This document shows, piece after piece, positions 25,327 through 34,314 of a stretch of 64,000 nt of DNA; within the stretch, counting starts at the first letter, position 1, and the number at the start of each line of letters is the position of its first letter. Made by a program: the position numbers and the translations under genes. Below the pieces are notes generated by a model, which was not told where the DNA came from, searched no databases, and saw only the letters and a program-made list of their open reading frames with translations. The stretch lies in the NCBI GenBank assembly GCA_965658025.1, contig CBFHQL010000005.1:1-64000 (forward strand), read 5' to 3'. The stretch is from UBA3537 sp965658025. GTDB taxonomy: Bacteria > Bacteroidota > Bacteroidia > Flavobacteriales > Flavobacteriaceae.

Positions 25327-26427
25327 TTATGCTAGTAATTTTGGATTCATGCCCATCAATCTTAAGTAACTGAAATGTGCAATAATTGCTTTTCTTGTGG
25401 TTTTGTACTCGTTGTAGGGCAGGTTAAATTCTTGGGCAGTTTTCTTGACGATTTCTGCAATTTTACCATAATGTATGTGTGAGATATTTGGGAAAATGTG
25501 GTGTTCTACTTGATGATTCAAGCCTCCTGTAAACCAATTGATAAGTCTGTTTTTTGGAGAAAAATTGACCGTCGTTTTGAGTTGATGTATAGCCCAAGTG
25601 TTTTTCAAACTTCCATCAGTCTCTGGTACAGGCATTTCAGCATCTTCCATGACATGTGCCAACTGAAAAACAACGCTAAGAATAAGGCCGGCAGTATAGT
25701 GCATTACAAAAAAACCAATCAGAATTTTCCACCATGCTAAATCCAGAATAAGCATCGGTAAAACAATCCACATCGTTAGATATATTAGCTTTGAAATGAC
25801 CAAAGTTCCCCAATTTACAAATGGATTTGGCAGTTTACCATAAGCCAATTTACGTTTCATATAGCGTTTCATTTGTAAAAAATCGGTTGTTATGGCCCAA
25901 TTTATTGTCAAAAGTCCATAAAGAAGAACAGAGTAGTAGTGTTGGAACTTGTGGTACCATTTCCATTCGGCATGTTTTGTAAATCTAAGAATGCGTCCAG
26001 CATCTAAATCTTCATCATGACCATGAACATTGGTGTAGGTATGATGAAGAACGTTGTGTTGTACTTTCCAATTGTACACGTTTCCGGCAAGAATATAAAT
26101 ACTACTTCCCATGAGGTTGTTGATCCAAGATTTATTTGAAAAAGACCCATGATTTCCATCATGCATTACATTCATCCCCACACCAGCCATTCCAACACCC
26201 ATTACAATTGTAAATAGGATTTGCAACCAACCTGAAATATCTATGGTAAGGATTAGAAAATAAGGCACCAAAAATATACTGAACATTACAATTGTTTTTA
26301 ACCACAATTGCCAGTTTCCTGTACGTTTGATGTTGTTTTCCTTGAAGTATAAATTAACTCTTGAGTTGAGGGTTCTGAAGAAATTTTTGGGATCTTTTCT
26401 GGAGAACTTCAATACTGGCTTTTTCAT
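25327..26427 (-). CDS. Membrane fatty acid desaturase with QxxHH third histidine box
   Basis: The 366-residue diiron enzyme introduces a double bond into an acyl chain in the membrane. Three histidine boxes bind the metals: H89DGNH, H124NVLHH and Q306VEHH, the last with Gln in place of His as in front-end (linoleoyl-CoA-type) desaturases. There are about four transmembrane segments in two pairs. The cytochrome b5 domain fused to many front-end desaturases is absent, so an external electron donor is needed. Regiochemistry cannot be told from sequence. A two-box promoter lies at 26454-26481. Confidence 0.88.
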   Translation of the reverse strand: MKKPVLKFSRKDPKNFFRTLNSRVNLYFKENNIKRTGNWQLWLKTIVMFSIFLVPYFLILTIDISGWLQILFTIVMGVGMAGVGMNVMHDGNHGSFSNKSWINNLMGSSIYILAGNVYNWKVQHNVLHHTYTNVHGHDEDLDAGRILRFTKHAEWKWYHKFQHYYSVLLYGLLTINWAITTDFLQMKRYMKRKLAYGKLPNPFVNWGTLVISKLIYLTMWIVLPMLILDLAWWKILIGFFVMHYTAGLILSVVFQLAHVMEDAEMPVPETDGSLKNTWAIHQLKTTVNFSPKNRLINWFTGGLNHQVEHHIFPNISHIHYGKIAEIVKKTAQEFNLPYNEYKTTRKAIIAHFSYLRLMGMNPKLLA

Positions 26428-26453
26428 TTAAGTAGATTTTTTAAAATTAAATT

Positions 26454-26481
26454 CAAATATAGTTAATAATTCAATTTCAAA
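26454..26481 (-). promoter_or_regulatory. Bacteroidota-type promoter of the desaturase gene
   Basis: On the minus strand TTTG (26481-26478) and TATATTTG (26461-26454) stand 16 bases apart, 27 bases upstream of the start codon. Confidence 0.6.
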
Positions 26482-26514
26482 ACATGACTTTTAAATATTT
26501 AAGAGATTTATAAC

Positions 26515-26522
26515 TATTTTTG
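26515..26522 (+). promoter_or_regulatory. -7 promoter box of rsmG
   Basis: TATTTTTG, 17 bases upstream of the rsmG ATG. Confidence 0.45.
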
Positions 26523-26539
26523 TTCAAATTTATTTTTTT

Positions 26540-27169
26540 ATGGATTTAATCCAAAAGTATTTCCCAGAATTATCGGATGTTCAAAAACAACAATTTGAAG
26601 CATTACAAGGGGTGTATGAGGATTGGAATTCAAAAATAAATGTCATTTCTCGTAAGGACATACAGGCGCTGTATTTGAAGCATGTTTTACATTCTTTAGC
26701 AATTGCAAAAGTTCAAAAATTCAAACCCAATACACAAATTTTAGATGTGGGTACAGGCGGTGGATTTCCAGGTATACCTTTGGCAATTTTATTTCCTCAG
26801 ACAAAGTTCCATTTGGTCGATAGCATTCAAAAAAAAGTAAACGTAGTATCTGCAGTTACACAAACATTAAAGTTAAAAAATGTGACTGCTAGTCATCTGC
26901 GTGCAGAGGCAGTAGAAGGACGATTTGATTTTGTGGTGAGTCGTGCTGTAACTACAATGCCCAATTTTGTGAAATGGGTAAAAAACAAAATCAAAAAAGA
27001 ACAAAACCACTCGCTTTCAAATGGTATTTTGTGCCTTAAAGGTGGAGATCTTTCAGAAGAACTTTCATCGTATAAGACGAAAACGGTTTATGATATTGCT
27101 GCTTTTTTTGAGGAAGATTTTTTTGAAACAAAAAAAGTTGTTCATCTTCCACTTAAGTTTAGACGCTAG
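26540..27169 (+). CDS. rsmG: 16S rRNA (guanine-527-N7)-methyltransferase
   Basis: This SAM-dependent enzyme methylates G527 in the 530 loop of 16S rRNA. It has 209 residues, the family length. KINVISRKD and the LYLKHVLHSL helix lie in the N-terminal part, SAM motif I is LDVGTGGGFPGIPLAI, and VVSRAV is the conserved catalytic-region motif. It is divergent from the desaturase gene and converges on the DUF6029 gene with six bases between stops. Confidence 0.94.
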   Translation: MDLIQKYFPELSDVQKQQFEALQGVYEDWNSKINVISRKDIQALYLKHVLHSLAIAKVQKFKPNTQILDVGTGGGFPGIPLAILFPQTKFHLVDSIQKKVNVVSAVTQTLKLKNVTASHLRAEAVEGRFDFVVSRAVTTMPNFVKWVKNKIKKEQNHSLSNGILCLKGGDLSEELSSYKTKTVYDIAAFFEEDFFETKKVVHLPLKFRR

Positions 27170-27175
27170 TCTTAA

Positions 27176-28900
27176 TTAAAAAGCCATAGTTACAGTTGCT
27201 GTCAGTCCAGTAGCTTCTGGAACAAATCGGCACACCCCTCCAACACAAACGAGCCCTGCACGCTGTCTCCCGTAGTTCAAGCCAACTCGTGTAGCTCCTT
27301 TGGTGTAGCTTCCTCCTGCGTTATAGTAATGAGTTTTTGCTGTAGATGAATCATCTCCATTGTTGTAGATGTCATTGATATAAAAAGAAAATTTAGAATT
27401 CAAGTTAAACTCAAACGTACCTCCAATCCAATCATGGTCTTGTGTGTCGGACCATAATCTTTGGGCTTCTATTCTAATGGATTTGCCATTACCTAGTTTG
27501 TGTGTAGATTCAATAACTCCAATGTTCGTGACAATGGGCTTTGCACCAAAATTTCCTTCAATTTCTTTTTTGTTATAATATTGGTTTACATAGTAAACTA
27601 TTGAACGCCATTTTGGGTTCCATTTTTTTCTGATTTCTAAACTTATATCTGAAAAATATTTTTCACCAAACCCAAATATATCAGTTTCGTAATCTTGATT
27701 AGCATAGTCAAAAGTGCCTTTCAATCCCGCCCAGTACGACGCATTCAAAGCCATCTTTGTTCCGTATTTACCTCCTAATAATGTCTCTTTTTTTATGTTA
27801 TAAAACAAGTCTAATTGCCCTCCGATTTCTCCTACTTTTAGTAATTCAGGATCTAAAAAGGATACCGCCGATTGTGCTTGGTACACAAATATATTGGTCA
27901 AGAGATAGTCGTGTTGTTTGGTAAGTCCAGGCGTATAATTGATGATATTTTCGAAAAATACATTTCCTGATTTTTTTCTATTCGAGTAAAAACTCATGTT
28001 TTCTAAACGCCTAAAGGTGGCATCCAAACCAAATCCTTTTTTTGAATAGCCTGTGTTGAACAAAAAACCATTTCCTGGTTTTATAAAATCATTTGAAACT
28101 TGATTAACCTGAACAATGGCATCTTCACTTTTGGTCACATATTCCACACTGGAATAGAAATTTCTGTAGCTGAAGTCAACTCTTCCAGAAAAGGCATTAG
28201 TTATAGGTTCAAAATTTGGATTTTCTAAATCAATTTTGTCTTCACGTCCCACGTAGCTGAATCCAATATTAAGAGCTGTTTCGTCCCATTTGAAAGCAGA
28301 ATCTAATTCAAATTCGGAATTGAATCCAAAAATAGTTCCATCTGAGGTCTCAAAACCCACCCGATGATTACCATAAAGAGCAGTCAAGTTCACAATATCC
28401 ATCAGACGATAAGATACCTTACCACCAAATAAAGCATTATTTATTCCGAGTTGGCGGTCCTCCCAATTTCGTAATATTAAACCACTTCCAAATTGTTCAT
28501 AAAAATGTCCAATGGTCGCATCTATATTGGAGGTTTTATAGTGCAATGAATAGGTGCCTAAGTTTGTCCCTTTGAAATTTGTAGAATAATTGATTAGTGC
28601 AAATGGTTCGTAAGATTCGATTTGAACTGAGGCCGTGAACTTTGAAAGAAAATTATAATCTATTTTAAGATAGTTGTTAGCCCTAAAGTGTTTGTCTTGA
28701 TCGTTGTTTGCGTCGTCTGTAAAGTCGCCAGTTTTTTTATCATCATTATACCATGCAGAATTGCTTTCAAATCCGATACTAAGTCCGTCAATGATTTGTC
28801 CATAGCCTGACGATGAAAAATGAAAGAAAACAATGAATAATGTTATTTGTTTCAAAGGAATTGTATTAAGGTTAGTTAGAGTGGTCTTTAATGATTTCAT
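27176..28900 (-). CDS. DUF6029-family outer membrane beta-barrel protein
   Basis: The 574-residue protein has a long N-terminal leader with a signal peptide ending near FSSSGYG (about residue 34). The rest is alternating amphipathic beta strands, ending in a Phe (TATVTMAF) as outer-membrane barrels do. The family is Bacteroidota-specific and of unknown function (DUF6029, by recall of ATIGHFYEQFGSGLILR). The start overlaps the TlpA-like gene by 29 bases, so translation is coupled. A cysteine pair near the C-terminus (VCVGGVC) is unusual in a barrel and could be a target of the coupled thioredoxin. Confidence 0.78.
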   Translation of the reverse strand: MKSLKTTLTNLNTIPLKQITLFIVFFHFSSSGYGQIIDGLSIGFESNSAWYNDDKKTGDFTDDANNDQDKHFRANNYLKIDYNFLSKFTASVQIESYEPFALINYSTNFKGTNLGTYSLHYKTSNIDATIGHFYEQFGSGLILRNWEDRQLGINNALFGGKVSYRLMDIVNLTALYGNHRVGFETSDGTIFGFNSEFELDSAFKWDETALNIGFSYVGREDKIDLENPNFEPITNAFSGRVDFSYRNFYSSVEYVTKSEDAIVQVNQVSNDFIKPGNGFLFNTGYSKKGFGLDATFRRLENMSFYSNRKKSGNVFFENIINYTPGLTKQHDYLLTNIFVYQAQSAVSFLDPELLKVGEIGGQLDLFYNIKKETLLGGKYGTKMALNASYWAGLKGTFDYANQDYETDIFGFGEKYFSDISLEIRKKWNPKWRSIVYYVNQYYNKKEIEGNFGAKPIVTNIGVIESTHKLGNGKSIRIEAQRLWSDTQDHDWIGGTFEFNLNSKFSFYINDIYNNGDDSSTAKTHYYNAGGSYTKGATRVGLNYGRQRAGLVCVGGVCRFVPEATGLTATVTMAF

Positions 28901-29351
28901 AGAGTTCGTCTTCTACACCGGGATTGTAACCTGTTCGCCGTTGAATAATTTTTTGGTTTTTCAACACCAGAGTATGTGGAAGTGTTGTAATGTTTAGTGC
29001 ACGCTTCAAATCTTGATTATCGTCATACAATACAAGATACTCCCAACCCTTTCCATTGACCATAGGGCGAATTCTTTTTTTGGTTCTTGTATCGTCTGTA
29101 GCAATTGCAATAAGTTTTACTTTGGTTTCGTCTTGCCAATCTTCATAAACTTCACTGATGGCATCCAATTCATTAATGCAGGGCACACACCATGTAGCCC
29201 AAAAACTGAATACAAATACATTTTCACCCTCAACAAGTGTGTTTAGGTCGGTATTGTTTCCATCAAGATCTTTGAGTGTTAGCGATGGAAGTTCCTGGGC
29301 AAAAGAAAAAGAGCCCACAATTAGCAGTGCATAAGCAATTATTTTGTTCAT
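28872..29351 (-). CDS. TlpA-like periplasmic thiol-disulfide oxidoreductase
   Basis: The 159-residue protein has a signal peptide (1-18, ending SFAQ) and a thioredoxin fold with the redox motif WATWC55VPC58 and a cis-Pro region (ITTLPHTL). It most likely reduces disulfides in exported proteins. It lies upstream of and overlaps the DUF6029 barrel gene, and is divergent from an Omp28-like lipoprotein that also carries CxxC, so three redox- or envelope-related genes are clustered. Confidence 0.9.
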   Translation of the reverse strand: MNKIIAYALLIVGSFSFAQELPSLTLKDLDGNNTDLNTLVEGENVFVFSFWATWCVPCINELDAISEVYEDWQDETKVKLIAIATDDTRTKKRIRPMVNGKGWEYLVLYDDNQDLKRALNITTLPHTLVLKNQKIIQRRTGYNPGVEDELYEIIKDHSN

Positions 29352-29435
29352 TATTTATTAAAAATAGTTAAACTAATTATATTTCTGTAAAATAATAACT
29401 ATTTTCGACATCTCAACAAATAAAAAATAATTATC

Positions 29436-30746
29436 ATGAAATTTTTTCTAAAATTACCACTTTTTTTATTGTTTGCCTTTTGTTGCTTCACTTCTTGTGG
29501 AAGCGATGATTCAACAGGAAACACAAATGGTTCTTCTTTAAGCTCAATTACTATAAATTCTAATCTATCAATAATTGAGGCAGGGGACACAGTAACCTTT
29601 TATGCAACTACAAACTCAGGGAATGATATCACAAATGAGGCCACATTTTATGTAGATGATATTCCCATTTCTGAAAACAATTTTACTTTTCAGGAGGAGG
29701 GCACTTACATTGTTAAAGCGGTTTATGAGAACATAACGAGCAATAACCTTACCATCAATGTTAATATTCCACTTTCAAGCATCGTATTGGCTTCAGATTC
29801 AACATCCTATTTTCTTGGCGATGATGTGGCTTTCAGTGTGACGGGAAATAATGGGACAAACCTTACGAATCAAGCGACCATCAGCGTGGTTGGAGGCAAT
29901 GATTTACCCAACAACGTGTACACAACTTCTTATGAAGGTGTAATCGGATTTACAGCCAGTTTTGATGGACTAACATCTGAAGTTTATGAAATAACTGTTT
30001 TACCTGCACCAACAAAATTTGAACAAAATGTTTTAATTGAAGATTATACAGGAACATGGTGTGGCTATTGCCCACGTATTTCTCATGCTATTGAACTTGT
30101 AGAGCAACAAACAACAGATGCGTATGTGGTTGCAATTCACAGAGGAAGTACAGACCCTGGTAATAATTCCTATGATCCTTATAATTTTCCGGCTGGTGCT
30201 TTAGAGGATTTAATTGGTCTTCAAGGATACCCAACAGGAATGCTCAACCGTACAACAGAATGGAATTCTCCTGAGCCCAATTATATTTCACAAGTTTTGG
30301 ATTTAACTACTGGTCAGTCGGATGTTGGTTTAGCGCTTAATCCTAGTTTGAATGGCAATACAATGGATATTGATGTTAGCGTTAAATTTGGTGGAGCGTT
30401 TTCTGCCTCCAGTGCAAAACTTGTTGTCTATGTGTTGGAAGATAATCTGTACTTCAATCAAACCAATTATACAAGTTATTACGGAGGTTCGGCTGTTATC
30501 AACAATTTTGAACATAACCATGTTTTAAGAGCTTCTTTGACTAATTTGTTAGGAAATCAAATTCCATCGTCGGAGTATTCTGCAGATAATGTTTATGAAG
30601 AGAATTTTAATATATCAGTTCCTTCAAATGTCACAAATATTGAAAAAATGTCAGTTGTTGCCGTTGTAATTAATGGAAGTACCAATGCAGTAATCAATGT
30701 TAGAGGAGCCGATTTTGGGGACACCCAAACCTTTGAAGAATTATAG
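29436..30746 (+). CDS. Omp28-related lipoprotein with thioredoxin-like CxxC domain
   Basis: The 436-residue protein carries a lipoprotein signal (lipid Cys21 in CCFTSC). Two Ig-like beta modules (about 35-110 and 113-190) are followed by an Omp28-type domain with a thioredoxin-like active site, TGTWC209GYC212PR, and PTGMLNR in the cis-Pro region. Omp28 proteins are outer-membrane lipoproteins of Bacteroidota, first known as a Porphyromonas antigen. The CxxC suggests a disulfide or thiol role at the surface or in the periplasm; this is inference. A strong terminator follows at 30766-30797. Confidence 0.85.
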   Translation: MKFFLKLPLFLLFAFCCFTSCGSDDSTGNTNGSSLSSITINSNLSIIEAGDTVTFYATTNSGNDITNEATFYVDDIPISENNFTFQEEGTYIVKAVYENITSNNLTINVNIPLSSIVLASDSTSYFLGDDVAFSVTGNNGTNLTNQATISVVGGNDLPNNVYTTSYEGVIGFTASFDGLTSEVYEITVLPAPTKFEQNVLIEDYTGTWCGYCPRISHAIELVEQQTTDAYVVAIHRGSTDPGNNSYDPYNFPAGALEDLIGLQGYPTGMLNRTTEWNSPEPNYISQVLDLTTGQSDVGLALNPSLNGNTMDIDVSVKFGGAFSASSAKLVVYVLEDNLYFNQTNYTSYYGGSAVINNFEHNHVLRASLTNLLGNQIPSSEYSADNVYEENFNISVPSNVTNIEKMSVVAVVINGSTNAVINVRGADFGDTQTFEEL

Positions 30747-30765
30747 AAATGTTTATTATTATAAA

Positions 30766-30797
30766 AAAAAAACCACTCTTTTCGGAGTGGTTTTTTT
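30766..30797. terminator. Bidirectional terminator between the Omp28 gene and pruA
   Basis: Arms 30766-30778 and 30785-30797 pair perfectly over 13 bases with a six-base loop and A/T tracts on both sides, between converging genes. Confidence 0.85.
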
Positions 30798-30810
30798 GTA
30801 GTAAAGTTTT

Positions 30811-32436
30811 TTAATCCAAAAAAGGATATCTGTAATCCTTTGGGGAGATAAAAGTTTCTTTTATCATCCGTGGAGATACCCAGCGTAGTAGATTTTGAGC
30901 GGAGCCCGCTTTGTCATTGGTTCCAGACGCTCTGGCACCACCAAAAGGTTGTTGACCAACAACAGCACCTGTAGGTTTATCATTAATATAAAAATTACCA
31001 GCGGCATTTACCAAAGCTTTCGTGGCTTGATTAGCGGCATAGCGATCGGTTGAAAAAATAGCACCAGTGAGCGCATATGCACTTGTTTCATCGACCAATT
31101 TTAATGTTTTAACATAGTCTTTATCTTCATAAACATATATTGTAATGACAGGACCAAAAAGTTCTGTGCACATGGTTTCATACTGTGGATTGGTCGTCAA
31201 AATAACGGTGGGTTCTATAAAATAACCTTTGCTTTTGTCGTAACCACCACCTGCAATAATTTCGGCATCAGAATTATTTTTTGCGGCGTCAATATATTTT
31301 GCAATTTTATCAAAAGACCCTTCATGAATGACAGCAGTCATAAAATTTGATAAATCTTCTGGTGAACCCATTTTGATGGAGTCTATATCTTCCAATAGAA
31401 ATGATTTCACATCTGCCCATAGACTTTCCGGTATATAGGCACGTGAGGCGGCACTACATTTTTGTCCTTGAAACTCAAAAGCTCCTCGTACAATACCTGT
31501 GGCGACTTGTTTCGGATTGGCCGATTTGTGTGCTACAATAAAATCTTTCCCTCCTGTTTCACCAACAATTCTAGGATAGGTTTTGTATTTGTGAATGTTG
31601 TTTCCAATGTGTTTCCATAATTCTTTAAACACAAAGGTAGACCCCGTAAAGTGAAGCCCTGAAAAATCTGAACTTGAAAGTACGGAGTTGGTAATCATCA
31701 CAGGGTCTCCAAAGATGACATTGATGACCCCCGGAGGTACTCCAGCTTCATTAAAAACGTCCATAATCACTTTGGCAGAATAGACTTGACTATCGCTTGG
31801 CTTCCAAACAACTACGTTGCCCATTAGTGCCATACACGCTGGAAGGTTTCCAGCGATGGCTGTAAAATTGAATGGAGTCACAGCATACGTAAATCCTTCT
31901 AAAGGACGATACTCTATGCGGTTCCACGCATCGCTTGTGCTTTGCGGTTGATCACCATAAATTTCCGTCATAAATTGCACATTAAACCTTAAAAAATCGA
32001 TAAACTCACAAGCGGCGTCAATTTCGGCTTGATGTACTGTTTTGGACTGTGCCATCATTGTGGCTGCATTGATTTTTGCTCTGTATGGCCCAGCAATGAG
32101 TTCAGCAGCTCGAAGAAAAATCCCTGCACGCTGCTCCCATGGAAGTTCGGCCCAAGTTTTTCGAGCTTCTAGCGCTGTAGAAATCGCTTGTTCTACATGA
32201 CTTTGATTTGCGGTATGATAAGTACCTACGATATGTTGATGGTCGTGTGGAGGACTCATGGTTTGCGTCACTCCAGACTTGATGTATTCTCCATTAATAT
32301 ATAGAGGTACTTCAACTTTTGAATTGTACATAGATTTGTAGGCATTTATAACGTTTTTGCGTTCAATGGAACCAGGTGCATATGATAAAACAGCTTCGTT
32401 TTTTGCAACAGGAACCTTAAAAAATCCTTTTCCCAT
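30811..32436 (-). CDS. pruA: L-glutamate gamma-semialdehyde dehydrogenase (P5C dehydrogenase)
   Basis: The enzyme oxidises glutamate-gamma-semialdehyde to glutamate with NAD+, the second step of proline breakdown. The 541 residues match the stand-alone eukaryotic/Bacteroidota form rather than fused PutA. FTGSTFVF is the NAD loop, ETGGKDF supplies the general base Glu, and GQKCSAASRAY the catalytic Cys. PutA-type proline dehydrogenase is not adjacent. Confidence 0.94.
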   Translation of the reverse strand: MGKGFFKVPVAKNEAVLSYAPGSIERKNVINAYKSMYNSKVEVPLYINGEYIKSGVTQTMSPPHDHQHIVGTYHTANQSHVEQAISTALEARKTWAELPWEQRAGIFLRAAELIAGPYRAKINAATMMAQSKTVHQAEIDAACEFIDFLRFNVQFMTEIYGDQPQSTSDAWNRIEYRPLEGFTYAVTPFNFTAIAGNLPACMALMGNVVVWKPSDSQVYSAKVIMDVFNEAGVPPGVINVIFGDPVMITNSVLSSSDFSGLHFTGSTFVFKELWKHIGNNIHKYKTYPRIVGETGGKDFIVAHKSANPKQVATGIVRGAFEFQGQKCSAASRAYIPESLWADVKSFLLEDIDSIKMGSPEDLSNFMTAVIHEGSFDKIAKYIDAAKNNSDAEIIAGGGYDKSKGYFIEPTVILTTNPQYETMCTELFGPVITIYVYEDKDYVKTLKLVDETSAYALTGAIFSTDRYAANQATKALVNAAGNFYINDKPTGAVVGQQPFGGARASGTNDKAGSAQNLLRWVSPRMIKETFISPKDYRYPFLD

Positions 32437-32507
32437 AAGTATCGTTTTGTAATGAAATTTGATAGTAAAATTACAATTTATGACTGAATTTTGGGTATTA
32501 TTTCAGA

Positions 32508-32894
32508 TTAATTTTGTGCAAATTCAGTGCTGAGTTTGAAGGTTGGTATTTTTGCTTTGAATACAGTATTATCCAAAAGGTCTACCATTGTATACAATCC
32601 TTTCATTGCTCCAAAAGGCGATTTTAGGATACAGCCCGAACTGTATTTGTAGGTTTCATTTGGATGAATAATGGGTTGTTCTCCAATCACGCCCTTACCT
32701 TCTACGCTTTCTTTAGAATTTAGTGCATCGCTGATGTTCCACACACGCGAAAGCAATTGTACTGCGTTTTGACGTTCGTTTGTTATAGTTACCTCGTAGC
32801 CAAAAGCAAAATGAATGACCTCTTCTTTGTAAAAAGTACCTTCAAAGTGTGTTTGAACTGAAATTTTTATACCATTTGTGATTTGCTGTACCAT
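32508..32894 (-). CDS. apaG: ApaG domain protein
   Basis: The 128-residue protein is a single ApaG (DUF525) fibronectin-like beta-sandwich with HFAFGYEVTITNE, a VEGKGVIGEQPIIHPNE stretch and YSSGCILKSPFGAMKG. Function is poorly defined; in enterobacteria it has been linked to Co2+/Mg2+ homeostasis. It lies downstream of the plug-domain gene in the same direction with a 14-base gap, so the two are probably co-transcribed. Confidence 0.93.
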   Translation of the reverse strand: MVQQITNGIKISVQTHFEGTFYKEEVIHFAFGYEVTITNERQNAVQLLSRVWNISDALNSKESVEGKGVIGEQPIIHPNETYKYSSGCILKSPFGAMKGLYTMVDLLDNTVFKAKIPTFKLSTEFAQN

Positions 32895-32908
32895 ATTTTG
32901 GGGTTGTT

Positions 32909-34162
32909 TTAATTTGTGATTTGAACAGAATTGGCTTCGCCAAGACCTATGATTTTGTCGTAACGCGCACCCAAATCTCTATAATAAACAAGCACTTTAT
33001 AATTGTTTTCTGTTTCATCAAAATCTCCACTGATACTACCTTCGCTGAGCGTATTGTTTTGGTCTACAACTACATATTTGTAATTATAAAATCCTTGTTT
33101 CATGAGCATTTGAAGTTCATAAACACCTCTTTGAGGATTAAAAGTCATTTTGTTTTCCTCATTTATACTAAAGTTGTTGTAGCCGCCATAGACATGAACG
33201 GATGCGTCCAAAAACTCATTTGTTACAAGTGAAAAATGCACATATGTATAATCGGCTTCAATACTTGGATCATCACGATCCAAAACAGTAATTTTGAAAC
33301 CTCCATTGATGTCAGGATTAAAAGTGTATTTTCGTGTGCTTCTGTCTATGTCTGTGTATAGATAACTGTGATAAAGGTCCTGTAAATCAATGAATTGCAC
33401 ACCTAAATTTGCACTTCTTACGTCTTTATTTTCAAAGAACAGATATTCATTACCACCCCAAAATAAAGAGGCCTCATTATATCTGTACACCAATTCGTTG
33501 CCCAAAATATATTGAGGTTTTAAATCGTAAATAGCAGTTTTTAGGTTGTTGTTTTGTACCACAACCGTTTTTATGGTTTGGGTAGGATTGTTTAAGTTGA
33601 GACTGTTCGACTTTATACTAAAATCAACAGATTGAGTTTCGTTTATCAATGCAACATTTCTAGATCTTTTGATTTGAACACCAACACCCACTTGTTGTTC
33701 CATGAGCATAAATTTTCTACTGAAAACCAAATCATCATTTTCATCAAAAATCTTGATGAGGTAGTTTCCAGAAACTTTTAGTCGGGTTTGTGGGTTTGGG
33801 ATTTGCAGTCTATAATGCGAATAAATTTGATATGTATTGAACGAATTTTCGTAATTGAATATTCTAAGGTTGTCCATGCCATCGAGATACTCAGATTTCA
33901 TCAAACGCGAGGGGGTCCAGTCATAATCGAAATGTTCGATGACATAATAAAAGTCTTCTTCTAAATTATTTAGAACATCAAATTCTAAATAGATGCGTTC
34001 ATTCAAATTAATGATGGGCAGCATACTGCTTTCTTTTTGACTTCCAAACGTGATGGTTTTTATGTCATTTGGTGGATCAACTTCTTCTACTTGTCCAAAT
34101 GAAACACCCGTCAAAAAGAGAAAAATAACATTAAGAAAAATGGAACAATATGATTTGAGCAT
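32909..34162 (-). CDS. Type IX secretion system plug-domain protein (DUF5103)
   Basis: The 417-residue protein has a signal peptide (ending VSFGQ). The rest is a beta-rich DUF5103 fold, recognised by FGSQKESSMLPIINLNE near the N-terminus, YVIEHFDYDWTPS, and SFNTYQIYSHYRLQIPN. A homologue in Flavobacterium johnsoniae caps the periplasmic side of the SprA translocon and is called Plug. The ATG at 34162 is preferred over the TTG two codons upstream. With porT and a sorting-domain cargo in the same window, it supports an active T9SS. Confidence 0.8.
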   Translation of the reverse strand: MLKSYCSIFLNVIFLFLTGVSFGQVEEVDPPNDIKTITFGSQKESSMLPIINLNERIYLEFDVLNNLEEDFYYVIEHFDYDWTPSRLMKSEYLDGMDNLRIFNYENSFNTYQIYSHYRLQIPNPQTRLKVSGNYLIKIFDENDDLVFSRKFMLMEQQVGVGVQIKRSRNVALINETQSVDFSIKSNSLNLNNPTQTIKTVVVQNNNLKTAIYDLKPQYILGNELVYRYNEASLFWGGNEYLFFENKDVRSANLGVQFIDLQDLYHSYLYTDIDRSTRKYTFNPDINGGFKITVLDRDDPSIEADYTYVHFSLVTNEFLDASVHVYGGYNNFSINEENKMTFNPQRGVYELQMLMKQGFYNYKYVVVDQNNTLSEGSISGDFDETENNYKVLVYYRDLGARYDKIIGLGEANSVQITN

Positions 34163-34245
34163 ACACAAAATTTAAAAGGTAAATATAAGTAAAAATTAGC
34201 GCTTTTTTAAAAACCCAATTTTAACAAAAAAAATCCATTTAAATG

Positions 34246-34278
34246 TTGTGACAAATGCACTTTTAATTTGTAAATTTG
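34246..34278 (+). promoter_or_regulatory. Probable promoter of the nqr operon
   Basis: TTG at 34246-34248 and TAAATTTG at 34271-34278, 22 bases apart, upstream of the nqrA ATG by 36 bases. Confidence 0.5.
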
Positions 34279-34314
34279 CTCGATTTTTAGATACAAATTT
34301 CAATATAAAAACAT

